From Candidatus Saccharimonadota bacterium (GTDB lineage: Bacteria; Patescibacteriota; Saccharimonadia; Saccharimonadales; Saccharimonadaceae), in assembly GCA_030530605.1 (NCBI GenBank), contig JAUMUO010000001.1:119322-183321 (forward strand): DNA of 64,000 bases, in the 5' to 3' direction. Below the pieces are notes generated by a model, which was not told the DNA's origin, ran no database searches, and worked only from the letters and a program-made list of their open reading frames with translations. The translations under genes and the position numbers were made by a program. This document shows positions 8,905 to 18,193 of the stretch, in pieces (the stretch's first letter is position 1; each line of letters begins with the position of its first letter).

Positions 8905-10329
8905 ATGAAAAAGTACCCTGGTTTTGTCTATGTACTTTGTTTGATGCTCGGCGACGCACTCGCAATTATGGCCTCTTTTCTGTTTGCTTATTTTGTCCGC
9001 ATCAACCTTGACTCGCGCCCATTCTATTTTGAAAAGACCGCTTGGGATATTTTGTTCACTGGGCTTATTATCATCCCGGCTTGGTGGGTGATTTTGGGTT
9101 TACTCGGTCTTTATAGCCGGCGAGTCTATAACAAGCGCGCCCATTTCCCGGAAATTATCCGCTCCTTTATCGCCTCTGTTCTCGGCACGATGGTGCTGAT
9201 TGCCTATCAGTTTTTCTTCAAAACTTCGCTCTTTGCTAGCCGCGCAGTAGCACTTTGGTCGTTGGTTTTTTGCTTTATTACGCTCGTAGCAATTCGTCTA
9301 ATTATTCGTCAAATTCGTCGTTCTGCTAGTGCTCGCTTTACCACCGGTCTCAAAGTCATCGTCATCGGTAACAACAAAAATACCGAGCGTCTGATTGAGC
9401 ACTTTGTTGATTTTCCAGAGGATGGTTTCAGACTAAAGGGAATCGTCGCCGGCAATAGCTTCGTCCCAGAGGAGCTCAGAAAATATCAGTTTACTTCTCT
9501 CCAAACCGCCCTCGAAAAAACCGACCCAGACATTATCTTCCAGACTGATGAATATAAAGCTGAGTATATCTACACAGAGTCTATTAAGCACCATATATTA
9601 TATTATTTTGTGCCTACTGAATCTAGCCTTTCTTCGCACATCGGCGACATTGAGCTCATTGGCGATACGCCGGCTATGCTTGTTAAGGTTACCCCTCTAA
9701 TTGGTGCCGCTCGCATCGGCAAACGTATTATGGATATTGTCTTTGGCCTCATTGCTACCATCATTGCTCTTATCCCAATGATTATCCTTTGGCTCATCTT
9801 GAAATTCTCCGATTTCAAACACTCCCCGATTTATTCTGAATACCGCCTCAGTCGTTACAATAAAAAAGTCAAAATTTATAAATTCCGTTCTATGAAGCCA
9901 GAGTTTTCTGGGCTTTCCCCCGAAGAAGCTTTTGAGAAAATGGGCAAGCCGGAGCTAATCAAAAAATACCGCGCGGGAGGGGATTACATTAAAAATGACC
10001 CACGCGTTACTAAAATTGGCCATTTCCTTCGCCGCACCTCCCTAGATGAACTCCCGCAATTAATCAATGTTCTAAAAGGCGACATTTCGCTCGTCGGTCC
10101 TCGCGCACTTGTACCTGGGGAATTGCGCGACTATGGCGATCGCTCGCTCTTACTTTCCGTTAAATCCGGCCTTACTGGCCTTGCCCAAGTTTCGGGCCGC
10201 CGCGATATTTCCTTTGAAGAACGCCGCGCCCTAGACCTTTACTATATCCAAAACTGGTCCTTCTGGCTCGACCTCCAAATTCTCTTCAGAACCGTCGCCG
10301 TAGTCCTAACCGGCAGGGGCGCTAAGTGA
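8905..10329 (+). CDS. Polyprenyl-phosphate sugar-1-phosphate transferase (glycan initiating enzyme)
   Basis: 474 aa. About four N-terminal membrane helices, a central CoA-binding-like cytoplasmic domain (about 150-265) and the C-terminal bacterial sugar-transferase domain: [11 protein letters not shown] helix, [29 protein letters not shown] and [10 protein letters not shown] motifs. Same architecture as WcaJ/WbaP-like enzymes, which load the first sugar-phosphate onto undecaprenyl phosphate. It starts the operon with a GT4 transferase and an O-antigen ligase/polymerase, each overlapping the next. Sugar specificity unknown. Confidence 0.93.
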   Translation: MKKYPGFVYVLCLMLGDALAIMASFLFAYFVRINLDSRPFYFEKTAWDILFTGLIIIPAWWVILGLLGLYSRRVYNKRAHFPEIIRSFIASVLGTMVLIAYQFFFKTSLFASRAVALWSLVFCFITLVAIRLIIRQIRRSASARFTTGLKVIVIGNNKNTERLIEHFVDFPEDGFRLKGIVAGNSFVPEELRKYQFTSLQTALEKTDPDIIFQTDEYKAEYIYTESIKHHILYYFVPTESSLSSHIGDIELIGDTPAMLVKVTPLIGAARIGKRIMDIVFGLIATIIALIPMIILWLILKFSDFKHSPIYSEYRLSRYNKKVKIYKFRSMKPEFSGLSPEEAFEKMGKPELIKKYRAGGDYIKNDPRVTKIGHFLRRTSLDELPQLINVLKGDISLVGPRALVPGELRDYGDRSLLLSVKSGLTGLAQVSGRRDISFEERRALDLYYIQNWSFWLDLQILFRTVAVVLTGRGAK

Positions 10330-11462
10330 AGGTGGCTTTAGTCTGTGATTGGTTGGTAAACGTCGGTGGCGCCGAACGTGTGCTTTTAGAGCTCCACAAG
10401 ATGTTTCCGGACGCCCCTATCTATACTTCAAAATATAATGAGAGGGGAATTGATTGGTTCAAAGATGCCGAGGTAAAAACCGGTTACCTTCAACATTTCC
10501 CAAACTGCACTAGAAAAATTATTGGCCCTCTGCGCTCGCGTTGGTTTAGAAAATTAGACCTTACAAATTATGATTTGGTAATTTCTGTCACTGGCGCCGA
10601 AGCCAAAGGAGTTTACACAGGCGGTGGAAAACAAACCGAACACAAAACCGAACACATTTGCTTTTGTCATGTCCCCACCCAATACTACTGGGGGCTCTAC
10701 GATGATTATATGAAAGACCCGGGCTTTGGCTTTCTAAATCCACTCGCTCGCCTGGGCCTTAAAATTTTCGTAAAACCAATGCGAAAGCGCGACCTCGCGG
10801 CTTCAAAGCGTCCAGATTATTATGTCACTATTTCAAAATATGCCAAAGAGGAAATTAAGCGCTTTTATAAGAGGGAAGCAACCATTATTTATCCCCCAGT
10901 TGATACTAAAACATTTTTGCGTAAAAAGTCAAATAGGGAAACGGTGGAAAACTATTTTATAACAACCTCGCGATTTGTCAACTGGAAACGGCTAGACCTC
11001 GCCATAGAAGCTTGTATTAAAACCAACCAAAAACTCATCCTGATTGGTGAAGGTCCAGAAGAAAAAAAGTTAAAGCGTCTTGCTAAAAATCATAAAAATA
11101 TTATTTTCCTACCGAAAATGGATCAGAAAGGTCTTAAAAAATATCTTGAAAATGCTGCGGCCTATCTTTTCCCAAGTAAAGAGCCCTTTGGTATCGCTCC
11201 GGTTGAGGCTCTTGCCGCCGGTTGTCCAGTTATTGCCTACAAAGAAGGTGGCGCGCTTGATTATATTAAAGACAAAGAAAACGGCCTGTTCTTTAACGAG
11301 CAAACCACTAATTCTCTGGCGGCCGCCATTGAAGAGTTCCTCAAATTAAAAGAAGACAAGAAAAGTTTCCTTGCGAAAAAAATCTCCGACTCTGCGCTTC
11401 CCTTTGATACTGAGATTTTCAAAGCTAAAATGAAGGAGTTTATAGATGAAAAAATCGGTTAG
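10326..11462 (+). CDS. Family 4 glycosyltransferase
   Basis: 378 aa. GTG start overlaps the previous stop by four bases (GTGA), indicating translational coupling. The N-terminal domain begins ALVCDWLVNVGGAERVL; the C-terminal GT-B domain has the GT4 signature (FPSKEPFGIAPVEALAAG, about 282-299, containing the E-x7-E pair). Members use nucleotide sugars to extend lipid-linked glycans. Probably adds a sugar to the product of the preceding transferase. Confidence 0.92.
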   Translation: MKVALVCDWLVNVGGAERVLLELHKMFPDAPIYTSKYNERGIDWFKDAEVKTGYLQHFPNCTRKIIGPLRSRWFRKLDLTNYDLVISVTGAEAKGVYTGGGKQTEHKTEHICFCHVPTQYYWGLYDDYMKDPGFGFLNPLARLGLKIFVKPMRKRDLAASKRPDYYVTISKYAKEEIKRFYKREATIIYPPVDTKTFLRKKSNRETVENYFITTSRFVNWKRLDLAIEACIKTNQKLILIGEGPEEKKLKRLAKNHKNIIFLPKMDQKGLKKYLENAAAYLFPSKEPFGIAPVEALAAGCPVIAYKEGGALDYIKDKENGLFFNEQTTNSLAAAIEEFLKLKEDKKSFLAKKISDSALPFDTEIFKAKMKEFIDEKIG

Positions 11463-12894
11463 TCGTATAAATAAATTACTCACCGTACTTCTCTACTTCT
11501 TCCCGCTAGCGCTGTTCTTTTCTTATCATCCGGTTATTTCGCTTGGCTCCTCAGAGACTATGAACTTTGAGTTCTCTATTGCCGAGATTTATCTTCTAAT
11601 TTTCGCACTAACTTCCCTTGCTGACTTAAAAAACTTTTTCAAATATTATGGCAAGCGATTGATTCCCTTTGTCTTGTTTCCCCTCTATGCTGGGCTTTCA
11701 GCTATCTGGTCCCCTAATCATCTCCGCGCCGTCTTCACCACTGGTCTGCTTGGTATTTTAATTTATGTTGCTCTAGAGATAAATCTCATTTTCCGCCAGA
11801 ACGATTCCCTAAAAAATACTCTCCGCCGCTACCTTGTCCAAGCCGCCGTGATTATTTCGGCTTTCTGCTGGCTCCAATGTTTGCTGGACGTGTTGGGTGT
11901 TCCCCGCACTTCCACCGGTCTTTGCGAAGGCTGTGTTTACGATGCTTTTGGTTTCCCTCATCCAAACGGCTTTGCCATTGAGCCTCAATTTATGGGCAAC
12001 CTTCTCCTCGTTCCGGCGCTCCTATCCATCTACAACTTAATTTACGAAGAAAAACTCTTATTTAAGAAAAAATATCTTCAAACTATTATTACCATCTTTT
12101 TAATTGCAACGCTCTTCCTTACTATGTCTCGGGGGGCTATTTATGCCTTCGGTATAGGGCTCGCTATTATCTTCATCTTGCGATTCCCTGTTATAAAATA
12201 TAATGGAAAAAAGTCAAATAAAACCACTTGGCTACTCATCCCCATCACTCTTGCCGGTTTTCTAATTTCTCTTACCACCCAGGGCGCACTTGCACAGGTA
12301 TCTCCAACGAAAGACACTTTCTGGACCGGTGTTACTAAAACCATTCACCAACTTTCACTCGGCAAAGTCGACCTTCGCCCGACCGAGCTTAAAAACCAGC
12401 CTGAAGAAAAACCCGAGGAAACTAAGCCAGAAACGGAAACTCCCGCCCAGTCTGAAGATACTAGCTCCAAATTTTCTGGTTATGTCGAGCAGTCCACCGC
12501 CTTCCGCTCCCAGCTCACGAAAGATGCTCTAGATATTTGGAACGACAGTCCAAAAAATCTTCTCTTTGGCACTGGGCTCGGTTCCGCCGGTATCAAATTA
12601 CTTGAAAAAGATTCGGAACTTGGCACCCCTAAAGAAATCGTCCAAAATCAATATGCCAGCACTTTGCTAGAACTCGGTCTAGTTGGCCTAATTCTTGCCG
12701 TCGTTATTTTCGCAGCTACTCTTGCTTTCGGCCTTTCTGATTTCTCCAAAAACCCTCTCCTCATCGGAGCATCAGCTGCTTTCCTTGTCTCGCTATTCTT
12801 CTTCGGTGGGTTGCCAAACGCCTTACACGTCTATCTTTTCCCACTTTTGCTCGCGAACCCAACCATCCAGCGGGCCAGCCGACATAAAGAGTAA
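11446..12894 (+). CDS. O-antigen ligase/polymerase-like membrane protein
   Basis: 482 aa, about ten hydrophobic helices, with a large extracytoplasmic loop (about 295-365) containing a Pro/Glu/Thr stretch. Residues around LTMSRGAIYAFGIG match the conserved region of the WaaL/Wzy O-antigen ligase family. It would join lipid-linked glycan units to each other or to an acceptor outside the membrane. Starts 17 bases inside the previous gene and overlaps the convergent MurC-type gene by 72 bases at its end. Confidence 0.85.
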   Translation: MKKSVSRINKLLTVLLYFFPLALFFSYHPVISLGSSETMNFEFSIAEIYLLIFALTSLADLKNFFKYYGKRLIPFVLFPLYAGLSAIWSPNHLRAVFTTGLLGILIYVALEINLIFRQNDSLKNTLRRYLVQAAVIISAFCWLQCLLDVLGVPRTSTGLCEGCVYDAFGFPHPNGFAIEPQFMGNLLLVPALLSIYNLIYEEKLLFKKKYLQTIITIFLIATLFLTMSRGAIYAFGIGLAIIFILRFPVIKYNGKKSNKTTWLLIPITLAGFLISLTTQGALAQVSPTKDTFWTGVTKTIHQLSLGKVDLRPTELKNQPEEKPEETKPETETPAQSEDTSSKFSGYVEQSTAFRSQLTKDALDIWNDSPKNLLFGTGLGSAGIKLLEKDSELGTPKEIVQNQYASTLLELGLVGLILAVVIFAATLAFGLSDFSKNPLLIGASAAFLVSLFFFGGLPNALHVYLFPLLLANPTIQRASRHKE

Positions 12895-14070
12895 CAAATA
12901 TCCGTCTGCTAAATATTTGTCGAGCTTCTCTTTTAGTTCTCTCCCCACTTCAGCCGGCTCGGCGTTAGCAGAGTTAGATAGCCTAGCAATAAATTCTACC
13001 GGGGTAAGTACTTTCAAATCTGGATTTTCACGCGTCAGATAAGTCGGTAACCAAAAGATATGCTCTGTTCCCTCAAACACTTTCCTGTAACCAGCCAAAA
13101 CTTCGTGCTGGCGAGTATTCTGGTGTGGCTCATAAACTACTACCACTCCTTTACACCCAGTTCGCTTGGCTTCCTCGCGTGCGATTTCAACCGTAGCTTC
13201 AATTTCCTCCGGGTGGTGCCCATAATCTGAATAAACTCCAGGATGGATACGTTCAAATCTCCTGCCCACACCAGGGAACTCGTTCATAATTTCAACCACT
13301 TCAGAGATAGAAACATCTTTTCCTACTTCCTCACACATCAAAAGTACCGCCGAAATTGCGAGCTTAGCATCATATCTTCGCTTTTCCCCGGCGAGTGTTA
13401 GGCCCGAAATTCCATCGACCGGCTCGCGGATTACCTGCTCGCTTTGGCTCATAAATTTTTCAAAGGCAGCCTTGTAATCCTCTACTGTCGGGTAAATATC
13501 CGGGTGGTCGTAAGAGACGGTTGTAATCACCGAAAGCCACGGATAAAACTTTAAGAAATTGCGATCATATTCATCTGCTTCATAAATTAAGAACTCTGAA
13601 TCATCAGTGTAAGACCCGGCCTCGGCAAAAGGCAAAGTAGACCCAACCAGATAAGATACCGGAAGCCCAAGCTTTAGAGAAGCCCAAGTAATCAGCGCCG
13701 TAGTGGTGGTCTTGCCGTGCGTGCCGGCTACTGCTATCATTTTCAAACCCAACTTTTCTACTAAATAAGCAATTAACTCATCTCTTTTTGAAACGCGCAT
13801 CCCGAGCGAGCGCGCTAGTTTCAGCTCTGGCGCGTCCTCCCCCATTGCTGAAGTATGTACAAACCAATCCACTCCGTTTTCATCAAAACATTTCTGCAGA
13901 AACTTTCCATCCTGGACCCCGATTTTTACCGGGATATTTTCCTTGTATAATTCTGGTGCTACTGCCCCCTCGTGTAAATCTGAACCAAAAACTGAAAATC
14001 CGGCTCGCTTTGCCATTAAAGCCAGCGGCCCCATCCCAGTTCCTGAAATTCCCGCAATATATATATTCAT
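12823..14070 (-). CDS. UDP-N-acetylmuramate--amino acid/peptide ligase (MurC or Mpl type)
   Basis: 415 aa. N-terminal UDP-binding domain with GISGTGMGPLALMAKRAGF and GSD, central ATPase with AGTHGKTTTT (about 113-122), and C-terminal ligase domain with VYEPHQNTR. MurC adds L-Ala to UDP-MurNAc; the closely related Mpl adds a recycled tripeptide. The GTGMGPLAL motif leans towards Mpl, but without another murC in view I cannot decide. Slightly shorter than usual (about 450). Cytoplasmic peptidoglycan precursor step. Confidence 0.85.
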   Translation of the reverse strand: MNIYIAGISGTGMGPLALMAKRAGFSVFGSDLHEGAVAPELYKENIPVKIGVQDGKFLQKCFDENGVDWFVHTSAMGEDAPELKLARSLGMRVSKRDELIAYLVEKLGLKMIAVAGTHGKTTTTALITWASLKLGLPVSYLVGSTLPFAEAGSYTDDSEFLIYEADEYDRNFLKFYPWLSVITTVSYDHPDIYPTVEDYKAAFEKFMSQSEQVIREPVDGISGLTLAGEKRRYDAKLAISAVLLMCEEVGKDVSISEVVEIMNEFPGVGRRFERIHPGVYSDYGHHPEEIEATVEIAREEAKRTGCKGVVVVYEPHQNTRQHEVLAGYRKVFEGTEHIFWLPTYLTRENPDLKVLTPVEFIARLSNSANAEPAEVGRELKEKLDKYLADGYLLLFMSAGPLDGWVREQKWEKIDV

Positions 14071-14090
14071 ATGATATAATTATACCAGAT

Positions 14091-14795
14091 ATGGTGGGTA
14101 AAAAGAGATTAAAGTCCCGGAAAGTTAAAACTTGGCAACTCGCCCTGCTTTTGATTCCCCTCGTTTTTATCTCTGCCACACTTTTTCGTTTTGACCACAT
14201 TAAAATGATTGATTTGAAAAATGCCGTGGTTGCCGCCGATAAAGAAGGTGACCCTGAAAAAATCAAGGATGCCCTAAACGAGCTTAAGAGATTCACCAAC
14301 ACTCACAATATAATTAATATTGAAGAAAGAAACGGGAATTACACTTTATATTTTGGTTCGGGTGAGATTTACCTTGCTAAAGAATACGAGCGCGCTGTCA
14401 CCGCTCTGAAGATGAAAGCCCAAGAGGAGGCCGGGGTCTACGCTAACCCCAACGGTAATATCTATGCCCAGGCGATGGCAGTCTGCCAACCACTGGCACA
14501 CGAATATGGTTGGGACTGGAACACTCCTGATTATATTGCTTGCTATCAAAATGAGCTCGCCAAATTCCCCACCTCGGAAACCATCGAATCTGATATCAAA
14601 GTAGATCTTCCCTCCACTGCGCTCTATCGCTACGATTTCATTTCTCCAATTTTCTCCTTCACTCCCGCCGGCATTATGATGCTCGTCGTTCTTATCCTCG
14701 CCCTTGTTATCATCATCCGCTTCTTCATCTGGATAACCTTAAAGATTGCCCTAATCTTCGGAGTAAAATTTACACTTTACTTTAAAAACTCTTGA
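14091..14795 (+). CDS. Membrane protein with two hydrophobic ends, unknown
   Basis: 234 aa. I use the ATG at 14091 because TATAAT (14075-14080) lies just before it and an earlier start would run back through the murC-type gene on the other strand. A basic N-terminus (KKRLKSRKVK), a TM segment at about 20-38, a soluble extracytoplasmic part (about 40-180) with two Cys (AVCQPL, IACYQ), then one or two TM segments (about 190-225). Not recognised. Confidence 0.7.
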   Translation: MVGKKRLKSRKVKTWQLALLLIPLVFISATLFRFDHIKMIDLKNAVVAADKEGDPEKIKDALNELKRFTNTHNIINIEERNGNYTLYFGSGEIYLAKEYERAVTALKMKAQEEAGVYANPNGNIYAQAMAVCQPLAHEYGWDWNTPDYIACYQNELAKFPTSETIESDIKVDLPSTALYRYDFISPIFSFTPAGIMMLVVLILALVIIIRFFIWITLKIALIFGVKFTLYFKNS

Positions 14796-14814
14796 CAGCC
14801 CCCTTGGGACGCTA

Positions 14815-14859
14815 CAAGTATTTTTAGGTGAAATTTACAATTTCACCTAAAAATACTTG
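14815..14859. repeat. Perfect 21-bp inverted repeat overlapping a -35 box
   Basis: Two 21-bp arms (14815-14835 and 14839-14859) separated by TAC. The core is TTTTTAGGTGAAATT on the left arm. The right arm ends inside the -35 TTGACA (14857-14862) of the next gene. It could be a bidirectional terminator (A/T tracts flank the stem) and/or an operator. Confidence 0.85.
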
Positions 14860-14885
14860 ACAGAGATTACTAGAGGCGGTAAGAT
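14857..14885 (+). promoter_or_regulatory. Sigma70-like promoter
   Basis: TTGACA at 14857-14862, 17 bases, TAAGAT at 14880-14885. Unlike most genes here, this unit has a real leader with a full Shine-Dalgarno AAGGAGG (14902-14908) five bases before ATG 14913, suggesting high expression. Confidence 0.75.
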
Positions 14886-14912
14886 AAGAGTACAAACAAT
14901 TAAGGAGGAAAC

Positions 14913-15119
14913 ATGGCTTACAAGCATGTCAACAGCAAAGGAATTACTTATTATCTTAGAAAGTCTGAAGTCACTCTTCGCGGTGGCAAGCCACAGACTA
15001 TTTACTTCTTCACCAAGACTGAAGACGGTGGCAAGGGTACTCCTTGTGACCTTCCAGATGATCGCCAGGTCAATGAAAACCCAAGAAACGGTTTCTTGAC
15101 TCTTTCCAAGAAGAAATAA
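14913..15119 (+). CDS. Small basic protein, unknown
   Basis: 68 aa, basic, with Lys-rich C-terminus (LTLSKKK) and a central FFTKTEDGGKGTPCDLP. The perfect ribosome-binding site, own promoter and flanking terminator show it is real and probably highly expressed. No membrane segment or signal peptide. Size and charge would fit a ribosome- or nucleic-acid-associated protein, but this is only a guess. Confidence 0.8.
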   Translation: MAYKHVNSKGITYYLRKSEVTLRGGKPQTIYFFTKTEDGGKGTPCDLPDDRQVNENPRNGFLTLSKKK

Positions 15120-15130
15120 TTAGAATACAT

Positions 15131-15168
15131 AAAAAAGTGGCCGGCCGAGCGAATCCCGGCCGCTTTTT
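15131..15168 (+). terminator. Intrinsic terminator
   Basis: AAAAAGTGGCCGG pairs with CCGGCCGCTTTTT (one G-T pair), giving a GC-rich stem with A and T flanks. Confidence 0.9.
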
Positions 15169-15172
15169 GTGT

Positions 15173-15196
15173 TATAATAGTATAAACATAAGGAGG
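15173..15196 (+). promoter_or_regulatory. -10 element and ribosome-binding site of the hydrolase gene
   Basis: TATAAT at 15173-15178 and AGGAGG at 15191-15196, eight bases before ATG 15205. This is one of few units with a conventional leader. Confidence 0.7.
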
Positions 15197-15204
15197 ATAT
15201 TACT

Positions 15205-16152
15205 ATGTGTACAGGTGTACGCTTCAGTGATGACAAAGGTAATATGTATTTTGGTCGCAACTTGGACTGGTCCGTTGGTTACGGTGAAAAAATCGTAATT
15301 ACTCCTAAGGGCTACAATTATCACTCTGCTTTTCTGGGTGATATGGCTCCAAAATATGCCCTCATTGGCATGGGTATTATTCAGGAAAATGTCCCACTCT
15401 ATTTTGACTGTGGCAACGAAGCCGGCCTCGCTATCGCTGGCCTTAACTTCCCGGGCTATGCCCAGTATGAACCAAATGCTGTAGATGGTAAGACTAATGT
15501 CGCTGCCTATGAATTCCCACTTTGGGTTGCGATGAATTTCGCTAATGTTGATGAAGTCGAAAATGCTTTAGGGAATGTCGCAATTGTCGCCAAACCAATC
15601 AACGACAAATACCCAGTTTCTATGCTCCACTGGATTATAGGCGACAAGAATCGTAGCATTGTTGTAGAATATACAAAAGACGGTCTCCAGATTTTCCATA
15701 ACGATGTGGATGTTCTCACCAATCAACCAGGTTACGGCTGGCACAAGGAGAACTTAAGAAACTATATGAATCTCTCGAGCCCTCAGCCAGAAAAAGTTAC
15801 TTGGGGCAAAGCCGAGATGACCGCCTTTGGTTCCGGCTCGCTGATGCGTGGCCTTCCAGGCGACTATTATTCTCCGTCTCGCTTCGTCCGTGTAGCTTAT
15901 CTCAACACTCACTACCCGGTGAAATCTACCGAAGAAGAAAACGTTTCTCGTCTCTTCCACACTCTTACTGGCGTAGCGATGATCGACGGTGCCGCCGCTA
16001 TGGCTACCGGCGATTTTGAGAAGACTGTCTATACTGGTGGCTTCTCTACCGCTACCAACACTTACTATTACAACACCTATGAAGACCCAGCCATCAAAAA
16101 GGCTTCGCTCTCCGATTACGATACTAATAGCGCAGATTTAATTGAGGCCTAA
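15205..16152 (+). CDS. Choloylglycine hydrolase family enzyme (bile salt hydrolase / penicillin V acylase type)
   Basis: 315 aa, full length. It begins Met-Cys, so removal of Met exposes the nucleophile Cys2. The other family active-site residues are in place: R18 and D21 (FGRNLDW), N81 (GLNFPGYA), N173 (LTNQPGY) and R226 (SRFVR). No signal peptide, so cytoplasmic. Known members cleave conjugated bile salts, penicillin V or acyl-homoserine lactones; the substrate cannot be assigned from sequence alone. One base separates it from a short MscS channel gene. Confidence 0.92.
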   Translation: MCTGVRFSDDKGNMYFGRNLDWSVGYGEKIVITPKGYNYHSAFLGDMAPKYALIGMGIIQENVPLYFDCGNEAGLAIAGLNFPGYAQYEPNAVDGKTNVAAYEFPLWVAMNFANVDEVENALGNVAIVAKPINDKYPVSMLHWIIGDKNRSIVVEYTKDGLQIFHNDVDVLTNQPGYGWHKENLRNYMNLSSPQPEKVTWGKAEMTAFGSGSLMRGLPGDYYSPSRFVRVAYLNTHYPVKSTEEENVSRLFHTLTGVAMIDGAAAMATGDFEKTVYTGGFSTATNTYYYNTYEDPAIKKASLSDYDTNSADLIEA

Positions 16153-16153
16153 G

Positions 16154-16684
16154 ATGAATCTTAACTTCTTCGGCACAGAAATCAGCCTAAAAAAGCTCAT
16201 CAATTCTGCGCTCTACATCCTGTTCATCTTGGCTGTCTATCTCATCTTAAGGCGAGTTCTAAAGGTTACGTTTGAAAAGGCTGGCGGCCGAAAAGCCAGC
16301 CTTGCCCAAAGGCAGCGCATCAAGACTATTTCCCAGATGCTCTCCAGTATTTTGAGATATCTGTTTCTCATTATCATCTTGCTGGTCATCTTGTCTATTC
16401 TTGGCGTCAATGTCACTTCTCTACTCGCCGGGCTCGGGATTTTAACTGCCGTCATTGGCCTCGCCTTCCAGGATATGATAAAAGATTTTATCGCTGGGAT
16501 CGCGATTATCGCCGAAAATCAATTCTGTGTCGGCGACACTGTCATCGCCCAGGCCGACGGCTTCAAAGGCACAGTTACTAACATCGGTCTAAAGACCACC
16601 GAAATCACCAACGAAAAAGGCGAAGTCAAAATCCTCGCCAACCACAACATCGATGGGTTGATAAATTGTAGTAGGAACAAGTAG
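16154..16684 (+). CDS. Short MscS-type mechanosensitive channel
   Basis: 176 aa from the ATG one base after the hydrolase stop. Two or three hydrophobic helices, then the pore-helix motif LLAGLGILTAVIGLAFQDMIKDFIAGI (read in two parts, about 93-120) and the beta-domain (VGDTVIAQADGFKGTV, about 130-146). It ends soon after the beta-domain, so it lacks the C-terminal alpha/beta vestibule of E. coli MscS (286 aa). Expected to release solutes on hypo-osmotic shock. Confidence 0.85.
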   Translation: MNLNFFGTEISLKKLINSALYILFILAVYLILRRVLKVTFEKAGGRKASLAQRQRIKTISQMLSSILRYLFLIIILLVILSILGVNVTSLLAGLGILTAVIGLAFQDMIKDFIAGIAIIAENQFCVGDTVIAQADGFKGTVTNIGLKTTEITNEKGEVKILANHNIDGLINCSRNK

Positions 16685-16689
16685 GGTAG

Positions 16690-16930
16690 ATTCCATTCAG
16701 AGCTAAAATTGCTCAGATGGGCATTTTCTTTAGTTGAAGCGCGCCTATTGGGCGAGCGAAGCTGAAAAATTAGTGCTAATGAAATATCTAGACGCAAAAG
16801 GACCTCCTCGCTATAAGTGTATCACCGAGAATGAAGTTCATGGAACAGACATAAAAGCCTTATGGACTTAGAATCTAAGGTAAGGCTTGAAACACTTGAT
16901 GAACTGATTAGGGTTTGGGAAGAAGTCTAG
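16690..16930 (+). pseudogene. Possible gene debris
   Basis: The gap 16685-17040 holds short reading frames only: one ending LLRWAFSLVEARLLGERS, one from 16779 (MKYLDAKGPPRYK..., 30 aa) and one from 16862 (MDLESKVRLETLDELIRVW, 22 aa) overlapping in another frame. This looks like a small decayed or frameshifted gene, but I cannot name it. A terminator follows. Confidence 0.3.
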
Positions 16931-16959
16931 ATAAATAACTTAAAATCTCTACAAAAACA

Positions 16960-16983
16960 CCAGTCCTGATGGGCTGGTTTTTT
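16960..16983 (+). terminator. Intrinsic terminator
   Basis: CCAGTCC-TGAT-GGGCTGG stem followed by TTTTTT. Confidence 0.85.
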
Positions 16984-17015
16984 GAGGCACACTTCCAAAA
17001 GAGGTGGTTATGTGT

Positions 17016-17021
17016 TATAAT
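17016..17021 (+). promoter_or_regulatory. -10 element of the restriction operon
   Basis: TATAAT, 19 bases before ATG 17041. No clear ribosome-binding site in the short leader. Confidence 0.5.
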
Positions 17022-17040
17022 ATAGAGAAGACTAAATACT

Positions 17041-17265
17041 ATGGCAAATTCGAAGCATGTTGGCTTTAGAGCCCCACTAAATAAAGAAGATACGCCTGAA
17101 AAAACTCTTGGGTGTAGAGCTGCTAACCCTGATATATGTAAGTTCAATGGCACAGATTTTTGTGCCTTTTGTAGAGCAGACGGAATGTGTACGCAACCAC
17201 CAAAGACGTGGTCAAAGCAATATGAAAAGCTAAAGGCGGAAGAGAGCGAGAAAAACAATGGCTGA
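17041..17265 (+). CDS. Small Cys-rich protein upstream of restriction enzyme
   Basis: 74 aa with five Cys in a spacing that could bind zinc (GCRAANPDICKF, DFCAFCRADGMC). Its stop lies inside the next gene (eight-base overlap), so the two are translationally coupled. It is not an obvious HTH-type C (controller) protein. The neighbour also begins with a Cys pair. It could be an accessory domain or zinc-ribbon partner of the nuclease; function unknown. Confidence 0.6.
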   Translation: MANSKHVGFRAPLNKEDTPEKTLGCRAANPDICKFNGTDFCAFCRADGMCTQPPKTWSKQYEKLKAEESEKNNG

Positions 17266-18142
17266 TGTTGACCAATGTACGAGATATGCCGAAGAGGGGC
17301 TTTGTGGAAATGCTAGGAGAAGTGCTTTAAGAATTGCAACTATCCAAGATAGCTTTAGAAACATTATATTTCGGGGCAAAAATGCTACTCAAATTGAAAA
17401 AATGTTAGACAAGTTTTCGAGAACGATACGAGAATCTGTGTCGGCAAAATATGGCTTTATTTGTGATTCACTAAAGGCGTCATCAAACGACAACAAGGAT
17501 GGTGCTGATTTATATTGTATAAACAGTAGGACGAAAGAGCGCATTATAATCGAGGTCAAATTTGGGAGTTATACCGACAAGGCGGCTGGCATGGGAAGTT
17601 TTTCGCAGATTTTTGGGACAGACATATTTACAAAAACTTTGTCAACGGATACTCGTAAACAATGGATAACGCTTACCGTCAATGAGTACCCAGATTTATC
17701 AAAGCAAGCATACAGGTCATCTGCAGCTTTAAATCATGCGGTAGATATTTTTAACGCTGAAATGTCGGCTAAAAACTATACTCTAACCGAATCCGAACAA
17801 TCTTTTATGGAAGATTACCTACTTAATAACTCTGGTAGTTATGAGAGTAAGGCTGATAACTATATGCGATTTGAAACCGACAAAAACGGTTCCAAAATTG
17901 TAGAAGCAACACCAGTTGTAAAGGGGCTTGGCGAGTGGGTAGTGAGCAAAGTTAATCCGATTAATATAAAAGACGATAAATCTCGAGTAAACGTGTTCGT
18001 GGCCAATAATGAGACTGGCATAGAAATAAAATTCGTCCTTAATAACAAAAATGATTTCAAGGTAAAAGGAACGAATATCAAGATTCGCTCAAAGTACATG
18101 GTAAACTCTCCAAGCTGGAATGTTTGGATTAGAAAGAAATAA
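17258..18142 (+). CDS. Probable type II restriction endonuclease, PD-(D/E)xK fold
   Basis: 294 aa, soluble. DGADLYCINSRT followed by IIIEVKFGS (about 86-110) gives the D ... ExK catalytic arrangement of PD-(D/E)xK nucleases. The rest is not recognisable, as expected for restriction enzymes. The adjacent, convergent DNA adenine methyltransferase strongly supports the assignment. Recognition site unknown. Low-GC, accessory-looking context beside a tRNA integration hotspot suggests horizontal gain. Confidence 0.7.
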   Translation: MADVDQCTRYAEEGLCGNARRSALRIATIQDSFRNIIFRGKNATQIEKMLDKFSRTIRESVSAKYGFICDSLKASSNDNKDGADLYCINSRTKERIIIEVKFGSYTDKAAGMGSFSQIFGTDIFTKTLSTDTRKQWITLTVNEYPDLSKQAYRSSAALNHAVDIFNAEMSAKNYTLTESEQSFMEDYLLNNSGSYESKADNYMRFETDKNGSKIVEATPVVKGLGEWVVSKVNPINIKDDKSRVNVFVANNETGIEIKFVLNNKNDFKVKGTNIKIRSKYMVNSPSWNVWIRKK

Positions 18143-18193
18143 TAACAATATAGCCCTATTATAGTTGAACTGACTAGCAATCTAACAAGGCAC

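Noticed and set aside
13788-14090. N-terminal extension of the membrane protein at 14091
   Set aside because: It would run antisense through the MurC-type gene and lies upstream of the TATAAT at 14075; the ATG at 14091 is the better start.
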